From: Phyto melanocephala
Taxonomy: Eukaryota > Arthropoda > Insecta > Diptera > Rhinophoridae
DNA: 64,000 bases
NCBI GenBank assembly: GCA_941918925.1
Contig: OW799237.1
Span: forward strand, 17,589,201 to 17,653,200
Reading direction: 5' to 3'
Shown here: positions 48,060 to 58,115 of the stretch, one piece after another
How positions within the stretch are numbered: position 1 is the first letter of the stretch
Layout of the letters: each line of letters opens with the position of its first letter
Position numbers and translations under genes: made by a program
Notes under the pieces: model-generated
What the model was told of the DNA's origin: nothing
The model's input: only the letters and a program-made list of their open reading frames with translations
The model's database searches: none

Positions 48060-48580
48060 ATATTACGCGCCAAAACATCAGTTCATCTTTTGAGGTCAAG
48101 AACAAATTAAGCCAATGTCCCTGTTTCAAATAATGCGTATCACTGAGAGAGTAAATTTGCATCGATAGAAAAAAACTTCAAACAGTCAAAGGCGGGTGAG
48201 ACAAAACTTTCCAACCACTTCTTTCTAAAAAGTTTTCATCGGGTTTTTTAACATGTAGCCGAGGGTTGTTATAATGGAAAATTGTTGTTTCATGTCTGGT
48301 GGCATATTCCTGGCTTCAAAAACGATCTCCTACACTTCTGGTTATCGTAACAGATACAGTTTTCGTCGCAAGAAATGATTTTAATTTTCTTTATTAGCGT
48401 TTAAGCAGCATTTCAAACATGCAAAATCGCCTTTTAAGGACTCTCGGCTACAGTTCGTATGAATCCTTTTGCTCGCAAACGTTTTGTTTGAGTTTGACAA
48501 CAATTTTATAGAGTAATTCCTCGAATCATTGATCTTTTAACTTTTTTTGGCTGACGTAGACCATAGATGCCTAAAAATGT
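48060..48580 (-). pseudogene. Mariner (mos1-type) transposase relic
   Basis: Minus-strand fragments in several frames follow the order of a mariner transposase: near 48440 a 'RIVTCDEK'-like signal is lost, but 'HVKKPDENFLERSGWKVLSH' (about 48200-48265) matches the HxxKPVxxxLExxxWEVLxHPPYSPD region, and 'SMQIYSLSDTH' then 'WLNLFLTSKDELMFW' (about 48070-48160) match the C-terminal FRSMQ...W...AKDE-FW region. Stops and frameshifts interrupt it throughout. It is of the mauritiana/cecropia type and differs from the other mariner relics in this window. Confidence 0.72.
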
Positions 48581-50456
48581 TTTGCAGCCGTATTGGTGAG
48601 AGAATTTTAAAGTACAGTGCTAGGAAAAATTAAGCTCCCAGATTTTCATTAAAATTTAGTCACCTAAAAACTTTTGTTTGTTTTAAATGTATAATATTTA
48701 ATCAGTTCACACTGAATTTACTATTTTTTTGTTAAAAAAAATTAGCGTAAAGATTTCCATTAAAATTTAATACAAGAAATTGTTTTGGGTGTAAAAAACT
48801 AATAAAAATGCAGTAAACACTGAACTTATTATTTTTTTACTTGTTTAAATGGAAAATTTTCAATAAATTGCGCAGTTTTAAATTTGATTTTTTAAAAATA
48901 AAATATTTTTCTAATTCCATCATCATTTTTTTACGCACTGTATTTTTTAATAAATATTAACATAGCTGTCGCTGTTTCATGGACGACTAAATTAAAGAGC
49001 ATAAAAATAAAAGAGGTGGGGTTATAAACAATTGTTTGATTAAATGGGCACCTAGGGCGTAGACTATCTTTGTCTTTCGTGTCAAAATCAACACTTTTGA
49101 ATCACACCAACCATCTCTCGCATGCTTAAACCGATGGAACACACTCATCAGTATGTTTATAGTTTATTATATTCCTTTAGTAAAGTCCGTTCATTTGATA
49201 CCCATATTTATTCTCTCTGTTTTAAAGAGACTCAAAAACCGATTTAGGAAAAACATCGAAGCTGTTGTATTTTGGTGTTTGTATCTCAGTTAGTTTTAAA
49301 GATATGTATTTGTTTTTTTTTTTGCAGAAATATTTTTTGAGACCTCGGCTTATAATTTGATGTCTCCAACGTGTCCAACATTTTTTTGGAACTTCAAAAA
49401 TCTGATATGTTTAAAAGAAATTTATATATTTTTTTAAAATAATTTTTGCCTATAACTTTGCCGAATAGTGACCGATTTGTCCAAAATTTTTCAAAATCTC
49501 TTACAAGCGTGTCAATTAATTATACTACCAGCTGACAAATTTTAATTTTGGTTGTAAAAATAAGGCAACATTTGGAGGCAGTCGTGTTTATACGTTTTTA
49601 TGTTATGTTTTGTTTGCTCAGAAAATTAAAAGGCGAATGTGCTAATTTTTAATATCGATCTGCTCCTGAATATTTCTGATGTTTTGATGCCACATACGGG
49701 AGCTTAAAAAAAATTTTTTCAACATACAAACGAACTCGTAAATAAATTTTCAGACAAAATATGGGGTCGAAAATTAATGTTGTAGAAATTTCACACGACA
49801 TCACAAACCTATATACTTATACCCCTACACTCTCTGGGTACAACAAAGTTGTTAAAATCTAACCGAAAGTTGTTAAAATTTAATGCAGTTTGAAAGTAAT
49901 TTTTTGTATTTTAAATAAAACTTTTTTTCTATTTAAGAAAAAAAATTATACAGTTAATGAAAATATTAACAGATCTGGGACCATCTATAAATAAAAAATT
50001 TTAAGATTTTTATCTTTTGACTGCTTTCTTCAAACCACTGTGTTAGTATTACGTACATATATGCATGTATTAACTTTTAGCAAAACCTGTAATTGAAATT
50101 TTAGATTTCTTTAGTCACATGCGATTGCTTTTCCCTTCCCCTAAAACAATATAATTTAATATTAGACGCACCACTAATGCTTGTGGCTTTCAAACTAAAC
50201 AAACGTTAAGCCGATTAAAATCCAGAAAATAATAGTAAAATAAGTAGTAACAATTAAAATGCTTCAAAATAAAATTTTAATTGGATTATGACCAAATAAT
50301 ATGTGGCAGTGGGTAGTTTTTACCCTCAATAAATCAATCACGTGCTAGAAGTAATAAAAAAACTTCTGTTTGTAATCTTACCAAACAATTCCCAAATAAT
50401 TTATATATTTCAAATATATTTTCAGTTTTGTGTGTCAATAAGGCGTTAAAGTCAAA
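48581..50456. other. AT-rich DNA with a family B fragment, upstream of CRAL-TRIO gene 1
   Basis: Bases about 49650-49830 are a degraded family B fragment ('atcgatctgctcctgaatatttctgat', then 'gtagaaatttcacacgacatcacaaacctata'). A possible 3' splice site TATTTTCAG ends at 50425, 31 bases before the start codon, hinting at a 5' noncoding exon upstream. Confidence 0.45.
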
Positions 50457-51542
50457 ATGAACCCAGCAACTGCTGATACGCCACCCGTTATAAGGCCTTT
50501 AACAGTAGCTCTGCAAAAAGTGGCCGTTAGTGAATTGAATGAGAATCCAAAACAATTGGCCGATGATGTTATCAGATTACGACAATGGATATTAAGTCAG
50601 CCTCATTTAAAGGCCCGGACAAATGATCAGTTTCTATTGGCTTTTCTCAGGGGTACAAAATTTAGTCTGGAGAGAGCCAAACAGAAAATCGATAGATATT
50701 ATACACTTAAGGCTGCCATACCGGAAGTATTTAATGAGAAAAGAGTGGTAGACCATCCGCTGATATTACAGATACTACGAATGGGGTTAGTATTTAAACA
50801 TTTTACTTTTTAAAAAGTAAATTTTTAATTTTATTTATTTTGTTTTAAGCATTATTTTGCAAATACCTATACCCGAAGATGAGGGTAGACCCTGTGTCAC
50901 CATTATTAGAGCCACTGCTTATGATACCACCAAATATAAATTTGAGGATATTATTAGAGTCGGTTCCATGTTTGGGGAAATCATGATGATAGAAGATGAC
51001 AATTCCACAGTATGTGGCTACATAGAAATTATGGATATGATTGGAGTAAATGGCAGTCATCTTTTTAATTTACAACCCGATTTGCTAAAGAAATTTTCTG
51101 TATTTGCCGACGAGGCCATGCCCATGCGTCAAAAGGGTACCTGTTTCATAAATGTACCAGCGCCCTTTGAAGTGGGTTTTAATACCCTTAAAGGATTATT
51201 CACCGAAAAAATGAAGAATAGAGTAAGAAGTTATATACATATTGTTCTTCTTTATACCTTTTTATTTACTATTATTTCTCTTAGATTTCTGTTAGCTCTA
51301 CACCCGACATTATTTATCATTATGTACCCCGTGAATACTTGCCGGCTGAGTATGGTGGCACCAATGGCACTATGCAAGATATTATTGAGCGTATGGAAGC
51401 AAAACTATTGAAATATAGCGATTATTTTTTGGATGAACCCAATTATGGTACAGAGGAGAAGTTGCGAGAAGATGGCTTACCATTTGATTATGAAAGTTAT
51501 TTCGGTATAGAGGGTTCTTTTAAACAATTGGACATCGATTAA
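50457..51542 (+). CDS. CRAL-TRIO domain protein 1 (alpha-tocopherol-transfer-protein-like, 319 aa)
   Basis: Exons: 50457-50785, 50850-51222, 51285-51542, all GT-AG. The 319-aa product is typical in length for insect Sec14/CRAL-TRIO proteins, soluble carriers of hydrophobic ligands such as tocopherol or retinoids; the ligand is not deducible. Residues about 35-85 form the CRAL-TRIO N-terminal helices (LRQWILSQPHLKARTNDQFL, then FLRGTKFSLERAKQKID). The lipid-binding domain spans about 110-265 and ends with the signature VPREYLPAEYGG. The C-terminus (YFGIEGSFKQLDID) is the usual tail of the insect subfamily. The start ATG has a fly-type AAAATG context. The tandem paralogue is 6.6 kb downstream. 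Confidence 0.93.
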
Positions 51543-52734
51543 TATTAATAATTGGTTGCTCTACTAAAAAAAACACTCCTTGTTTTTAACAAATTATCTA
51601 ATACTCCTATTTTAGTTTAAAATTCTGTTATTTTGACTCTTGTCGATTTATTTATTTATTTATTTTTTAATGTATTTTCAGTTTTGAAATTCTTATAACA
51701 AAATTTATTTAGCATAAACAAATTGTTAGAACTTAATTAACCAAAGATAGTATTACTTTATAACTTAACATATGTTCGATGTATGTTTCGTCTATTTATC
51801 TAGTTTATATTTATATATGTGCATATGTACTGTATAAAGTTTTGTTTAAATGTACTTATTGTTTTTTTATTTCTTCTTTTTTTCTTCATTCAAAACCATT
51901 TTTACAGAGATGTGGAAGACGTCTAAAAGAAGATCGTGGCTGGCGAAATTTTTTGGTTTATTTGAATAAAGTTGTAAAATGCTAAAATGTTTTTCATTAA
52001 CTTTTTAACCGATTGTTTCGATTAGGTAGTTTCGTGAGACATTTTTTTAACAAAATTTAATATACATAACCAAGGCATATTTATTCATCAGGTAATTGCA
52101 GTTCGGAGAGAATTTTTTGTTTATATTTTTTATATATGAAGTTTGACATTTGAAATTAATTAGAAAAAAGAGAAAATTGTTTTTTATTTATGCATTTTGA
52201 CAGCTGAAATTCAAAATAAGTGTTGAAAAAAATAATCAGCTGGCGAATCAAGAGTACCTGATGAATAAATATGATTTGATACATAACTAGCATGTATTTC
52301 AAAAACTTTCAAAATAGAAGAAACCCATTGAAAATTCTTTATTTTTGTATTTAAAAATAGAAAATAATTTTGTACATTTTTTTTATAAGATAACGTTCTA
52401 TATAGAGAATGTGTTGACACAAGTAATAATAAACAATTAACTAAAAAAAAAATTGAGTCACCCCCATATTACACATATTAAATTTTAAATTTGATGGAAC
52501 TACAATGACTCGCTATTATCACTTTATAAAAACTCTAAAACTGCTTGAGCAAGGCATATTCATACGGGTACATTCAAGGGCGAAGTTCTACAACACATTA
52601 TGGAACATTTATTGAAAAAAAAAAAAAATTTAAGTCTTGCAACGAGCAACTTTTGTGCAGATGCTTTTTTAAAAAATTTTAAATCGCTTTTAAATAATTT
52701 GAACAAATAAATTAACTATTGTTTTTAAAAAGAA
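51543..52734. other. Spacer after CRAL-TRIO gene 1, with possible exon and a MITE
   Basis: An acceptor-like TTTTTACAG ends at 51907 and is followed by an open stretch to 51985 (RCGRRLKEDRGWRNFLVYLN and a short tail) that has a less AT-biased look than its surroundings; AATAAA lies at 51965-51970 inside it. It may be an exon, a 3' UTR or a relic. A 19-bp inverted repeat at 52076 and 52255 bounds a MITE, and 'CAAGGCATATTCATACGGGT' at 52553 resembles a CAAGGC-type tip. Confidence 0.4.
52076..52273. mobile_element. 198-bp MITE with 19-bp perfect TIRs
   Basis: CATATTTATTCATCAGGTA (52076-52094) is perfectly inverted at 52255-52273. The interior has 'TATATATGAAGTTTGACA' and two CAGCTG sites but no coding frame. 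No target duplication is obvious. Its subterminal words recur around 44580-44700, suggesting a shared family. Confidence 0.7.
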
Positions 52735-53637
52735 CAAGTAAGAGCGCTATATTCGGCCGTGCCGAATCTTATATACCCTTCACAATGTGTAGTCATGCAA
52801 TAACAGTAGTTTGTGTCACCATTCATCCCATATGAAATACGTACATACATATAAAAACATACATATATAAAAACATCCCATTGTAAAATTATAAATTCAC
52901 GTATGTATGTATGTTAAAAAAACAAAAAAAAAAAAAATTTAAAAAAAAATTTAAAAAAAAATGTATAAAAAATAATTAAAAAAAAAATTATTATATATAT
53001 AACATATATAAAACAAAAAAAAAATTAACAAAAAAAAAATTAAAAAAAAAATAATAAAAATATAAATAATATATTATATAAAAAAAAAAAATAAAAAAAA
53101 TTAAAAAAAAAAATTTTTTTGGCTCAGCTGGGATTCGATGCCACGTTTTCTCTAACCAGTATACACGTTTGTATGTATGTATGTTGTTGTTGTAATGTTG
53201 TTTTTGTGAAAAAAAAATCGAGGTGGTCGTGGGTTTTTACTCATATCTCAGTTGTTTATGTACCCATGTTTCCGATTTTCAATACCGATCTACTCCCGAT
53301 AATTTTTGATATTTTAATATCTTACCCGGGTCCAACCTATGTCGGGGGGCTTCAAAAAGTTGATTTCAACATACACACGGACAGACGGACAGACTGACAG
53401 GGCTTAATCGACTCCCCTATTCATAAGCTTTCAGAAAATATATACTTTATGGGGTCGGAAATGAAAATTGTAGAAATTTCACACGGAATGACAAACCTAT
53501 ATATACCCTTTATATACCCTTCACACAGTGAAAAAACAAACTACTGTTATTGCATGACTACACATTGTGAAGGATATATAAGATTCGGCACGGCCGAATA
53601 TAGCGCTTTTACTTGTTCACTGTGTGAAGGGTATAAA
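52735..53637 (+). mobile_element. DINE-1-like element (family B) with a nested miniature copy
   Basis: The start CAAGTAAGAGCGCTATATTC, stem-loop, AT homopolymer block (52915-53110), the 92-codon frame (53119-53397) and GACGGACA block are collinear with the 42086 copy. Its terminal 'CCCTTTTTCACTG' is interrupted after the third T by a 104-bp inverted miniature family B element (53512-53615), after which TTCACTGTGTGAAGGGTATA resumes. Confidence 0.88.
53512..53615 (-). mobile_element. 104-bp miniature family B element inserted at TT
   Basis: It runs from ATATACCCTTCACACAGTGA to TAGCGCTTTTACTTG with the stem-loop GATTCGGCACGGCCGAAT retained, so both ends are present and nearly everything between is deleted. 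The host sequence around it reads as an uninterrupted run of five T's in the 42086 copy, so the insertion lies between two T's with no duplication, as described for Helentron-type elements. Confidence 0.8.
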
Positions 53638-54738
53638 AATAAAAGAGTAACGTGACTAATTCATCATCGCACAGCCAAAACGCAAAGGCTAATGGCATGA
53701 AATTTGGAAATCGGTTCCTCTTTCGATGTATAGCTCCACCTTGTAGGAATTTATAAAAATTTGTACTTTAAGGGGATAAAAAAGGGTAAAATCGGTAACT
53801 GCTAAACAAAAAATGATACAAATTAACTTAAAAAGGTATTGTTATTTACACAAAAAATAAGCTAACAGGTGTCTGGTCGTTTTTTGAATTTTCAACCCCT
53901 AAGGGGTAAAAGCTATAATTTGGTACTTTTTTGGTACTCTATGTAACTTCCAAACATATAAAGATAGAAAAAAAATTTAACTTGTAATAGTTAACTCGCA
54001 AAAAAGTATTAATAATAATAATTAATAGGATTTCGGAATTTCATTCAAATTCGCATGTATACGGGGTAAAAATTATCCCTCTTTTTGGTACTTTAAAAAA
54101 TATGTTTCTTATATTATTCAATAGGACATAATTTAATAGTTATTATCGCCTAATAAAACATGGACGTTTGTTAAGGTGAAATTATGAAAACTTTTAGGGT
54201 ACAAAAAAGATACCAGAAAGGGGGAAAATACCGTCAAATATGCATACTTCCTAATTACAGGGCAAATTTTCAAAAAAATATTGTAATTGGGATTTTAATA
54301 GATATAAATTAAGTAAAAATCGAAACACTACACAACAGAGTAGAAAGTAGAAAATTCGAGAAAACATTCTGGTACTTTTTAGAACATAATTATTTTTATG
54401 AAAAATAGAGTAGAGTTACTCACTAAGTATCAGAATGGTGCGATGATTGTTAAATGCAATATTTGGACAATACAATCATATTGACTGCTTCGGAGAATCG
54501 ATGATACCAGGTACCCCCCAAAAAAGTTATGCAAGAGACAAAAGAGGAACAAGAACGTTTGTTTAACAATGCCACTTACAAAGAAGAGGATCGATTTCTT
54601 TAGAACTGTAGAAATTTTGATTTATTTTTAAACAGTAAAAGTTCCTATAACCATCAAACAAATTACAATTCAACTTTTCTTCATTAAAACTTAAGAAAAC
54701 TGATAAAACAAAGCAACTTTTCAAAGGATGTTTTCTGT
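53638..54738. other. Unassigned, possibly repetitive DNA
   Basis: It contains recurring 'GGGGTAAAA' and 'TTTGGTACTTTT' words (about 53760-54400) on a base composition slightly different from the surroundings, perhaps an unrecognised repeat. No coding frame is supported. Confidence 0.35.
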
Positions 54739-55047
54739 CAAGGCCGATTCGTATATCAGAATTGGAAAAGTTGTTATGATATGTTTAATTTAATAAAATT
54801 TTTATTAAAAAAAAAAAGATATATATTTCTAAAACACATTATAAATTGTGCAAAAGCAACAAATTTAAATAAATTTGGTACATTTATTATCAAAATAGTA
54901 CACTGAATTTTATTGTTTAATACTGAAACCAAAATCTCATTTTCCATCCCTAAACTAATAAATAAAAACAAGGCGAATTCAACAAATTTTAACAAAATGC
55001 TTTCCTATCGGCTGACCTGATATTTTCACCTGTATGATTTCGCCTTG
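54739..55047. mobile_element. CAAGGC MITE, copy 1 (309 bp)
   Basis: The left tip is CAAGGCCGATTCGTATATCA and the right tip, read inward, CAAGGCGAAATCATACAGGT. The interior is collinear with 60099-60404, including 'CTAAAACACATTATAAATTG', 'ATCAAAATAGT' and 'CCAAAATC-CATTTYC'. Homology also extends a little left of the tip ('CAACTTTTCAAAGGATG'), so the true boundary may lie outside it. Noncoding. Confidence 0.72.
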
Positions 55048-55927
55048 TAATTTCACTCAGTAGTAAATTTTTTTTATTATTGGCCGGTAAAGGCACATTT
55101 TAAGTTTATATTAGGTACCTAAGCTAAAGTGAAAATTAAAGTAGCCTTTAAATATTTTTCGTTAAAACATATTCCTTGTACAAAATTTTTTATGGTTTTT
55201 CTATTGCAAAAATTAACTTGTTAAAAAACTTTATATATTTCAATTAAGTTGGCAACTTTGAATTTAAAAAATCTGACTTTAAAAATTTAATTAAAATTAT
55301 TAAATTAAAATTTTACAATTATTTGCATTTTTTTTTAAGTGTAGTGCGATTGAATTTTGTTTGATTTTCTTTTATTTTATAACCGACCCAATAACCATTT
55401 GTATACGTATCGGATATGGTGTGCTTTTCTATCGTCTGCTCAAATATAAAACACATTAACACACGGTAACTTTTAGTTTCAGTGGAATCTCGTAGACATG
55501 ATTCAAGATATAAATATATAGATCTTTATGCATAAAATGTAAATAAAGTACATTTTGTTCTTAAATTCAACAAATTAAAACATAAATTAGTAAATTGGTT
55601 TTTATATAACATACTGAGTTTTGAATTGGCGCAGCCGTTAGGCAAGAAATATTAGTGATAAAATTACAATTAGAACAAACAACGAATTGCGGCAAACACG
55701 ACAAATTCTTCGTATAAAATCGCAGTGTATATTCATTCGCCTTAGGTATTAGTTGATAAAGTTTTTGCAAAAAAAAAAAATCAAATAACTTTTTTTTTAA
55801 ACTCATCGAAATAGTAAATATTATTTCTATTATGGCAAAAACTTTTAGCTTGTACGTAAACGTTTGCGAAGTAGGTGGTGGGTACATCAAGTAATGAATA
55901 AAAATTTCGTTTTCAATCATCATTATT
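55048..55927. other. AT-rich intergenic DNA
   Basis: The minus-strand open frame at 55567-55923 has no recognisable motif and abuts the mariner TIR. Nothing else is recognised. Confidence 0.35.
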
Positions 55928-56452
55928 AAGGCTCCGCCATCTAACGTTTTTTTTCAACTAGTGCTTATTTGACAGATAGTTAGTTTTATCCTTCCACTGA
56001 ACGAATATGGTTGTGTAAACGCTTAAACAACGCTGGGAAATATTGCGACATTACTTTGGCCGATTTTGCCAAAAAAAATCATCTTTTCAGATGAAGATCA
56101 TTTTGATCTTGGCGGGTATGTAAACAAGCAAAATTGTCGCATTTTGAGCACAGAAAACCCGCACGCTTACATTAAAAAGCCGATAAACCCAAAACGAGTC
56201 ACTGTTTGGTGCGGATTTTGGTCCAGAGGCATAATTGGGCCATTTTTCTTCAAAAATGAGCAAGGAGTGGCCGGCCGTAATCAATGGCGATCGTTATCGG
56301 GCCATGTTGAACGAATTTTTGTTCACAAAAATTGAAGAGGAGGATATTGGCAACATTTGGTTTCAACAGGACGGCGCTACGTGCCACACAGCCGAAGCTT
56401 CACTTTTTTTATAGCATTTTCAAAAAAGAAAAATTTATTTGGCGGACCCTTT
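55928..56452 (+). mobile_element. Mariner-family deletion derivative, second copy
   Basis: The TIR AAGGCTCCGCCATCTAACG and right end TTGGCGGACCCTTT match the element at 27168. The plus strand encodes KIIFSDEDHFDLGGYVNKQN (first catalytic Asp; the Ala of the usual DEAHF is Asp here), INPKRVTVWCGFWSRGIIGP, then after a frameshift near 56262 an NGDRYRAM-like block and 'IGNIWFQQDGATCHTAEA' (second catalytic Asp). Helix-turn-helix and third catalytic regions are absent. It is inactive. Confidence 0.87.
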
Positions 56453-57314
56453 ACAACAATAATGAAAGTAGTTAAAAAGTAATTTTGTTTAATAAAACCA
56501 AACATGGTCAAATTTATTCATTTGTTTGTCGCACATTGGGGTATTTTGCCAATCTAGCCGGACATTTGGTCAAAAGTAAAATTTAAGAAATGTAAAAGTT
56601 GAAGTACGCAACTCGATAGACAACAAAGTTTTGCATCGTTTAGTTAATTTTCAAAACTTTTGCCTGAGATTTATCGTTTTGGGACACTGCTAAAGTCAAG
56701 AACGCGTCGTTCGGCGGCGTAAGAAAAGAATAAATTTATTGCAAAGTTCACCACGTATGCCAAATTTCGGCACAAACAAATATGCTTTATTTTTTGGAAT
56801 AAATATCGGCTAAAAATTATCACATTAGCTGGAGCACAATGCAAGCTACCGCAGGAAATTGCTATCCTTCTGCAACAAGTGTCTGAAACAAGTTCTGTAA
56901 TTTTTCTGGCCGAACTGGGTAACCAACGAATAACTACTCTTGATGACTAACTGCAAACCTATAGAATACAATATCTGCAGGGGCAAATGGACTTTTATAG
57001 GTCACAAGCTAAGAAGGCCACCTGATTAAATCGCAAAGCATGCACAGGACTGAAATCCACGGGGCCATAGAAGTGCTGGAAGGCCCCGAGAGACATCGAT
57101 AAGAATGATAAAAAAATTAAAGCAAAAAACATAGCAAATGATCGATTAAAGTGGATAGAATTTGTTGATACCTTGTGTTCATCGTGAACTTTTATTTAAT
57201 TTGTGAATTTTATAAAGAAAGGAAATATATATCTGACAATACTACAAAATAGCACACCTTGTGAATTCACCTAATATCAACAAAAATGTGCTAATTTGTA
57301 TATAATTCGTTCAA
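56453..57314. other. Spacer, possibly degraded coding DNA
   Basis: Bases about 56800-57120 are noticeably less AT-rich than the surroundings (for example 'GGAAGGCCCCGAGAGACATC'), which could reflect an old transposon or processed gene, but I recognise no protein in any frame. Confidence 0.35.
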
Positions 57315-57803
57315 TCTATATATATAAAAATCAATGTGTGTTTGTATGTTTGTTTGTGCTTTATAGGCGGTTAAACGGCTGGACCGATTTCCTTCAAATT
57401 TTCACAGAATATTTCTGTATATCTCGAAGGAACTAAAGGCTATACTTTGGTTTGAAATTGTAAGTGGGCGGGGTGCCACGTCCTATTAAAGAATAAGAAT
57501 TAAATATTATATATCACGAAAGTTAATGCAGCTAGAGTCTTGAAATAAGGTACGGTAAACTTTGACATCCATAAAAAATGGGGGGACTTGCAATAGTAGG
57601 CGTGGCCACATGAATTAAATACTAAAATTCGTATATTTAGAAAACGATATCGATTAGAGTAGTAAAATTTAGCAAGAGCAACTTTGAAACCCAAATGAAC
57701 ATTTAGACAAGAAATGGGTGCATTATCAATAGTGGGCGTGGCACCTACCATATGAATTAAATACTAAAATTTGGGGTGGCGAAGCACACCGGGTATTAGC
57801 TAG
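57315..57803 (+). mobile_element. Non-autonomous Helitron with canonical ends (489 bp)
   Basis: It starts TCTATATATATAAAAATCAA after an A and ends GGGTATTAGCTAG before a T, i.e. 5' TC, 3' CTAG and insertion between A and T with no duplication. The small stem-loop GGTG-GCGAAGCA-CACC lies about 10 bases from the 3' end, as expected. The interior has 'GGCGGTTAAACGGCTGGACC' and two 'TAGGCGTGGC/GTGGGCGTGGC' words linking it to the arrays at 11520 and 45093. No protein is encoded. Confidence 0.82.
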
Positions 57804-58115
57804 TATTAAATAAATGCACATTGAAAATTTTTGGCAATACATGCAAATAGCAATTAACAATAAAAACTGATATTGGCAGAACTTGGCTTATCTTAAAAAT
57901 ACACAAACGCAGCAATAAAATATAAAACAATTTCTGTAGGTACAATATATTAAATATACACAACTGCAAAAATTACTTATCAGAAACTTTATATCTCTGA
58001 CACCCTAAACATTAAAGTTTTTTAAAACATCAATTAAATAAAAAGAGGAAAATAACACTAAAAAAATTTTAAGAAATTCATTTAGTAAACTCTTTTCTGT
58101 GGAAAAAGAAGCAAT
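57804..58115. promoter_or_regulatory. Upstream region of CRAL-TRIO gene 2
   Basis: About 310 AT-rich bases separate the Helitron from the start codon. No TATA box stands out. An acceptor-like TTCATTTAG ends at 58085, so a 5' noncoding exon is possible. Confidence 0.3.

Noticed and set aside
56087..56284. Minus-strand 65-codon frame
   Set aside because: It is the antisense shadow of the second mariner derivative copy.
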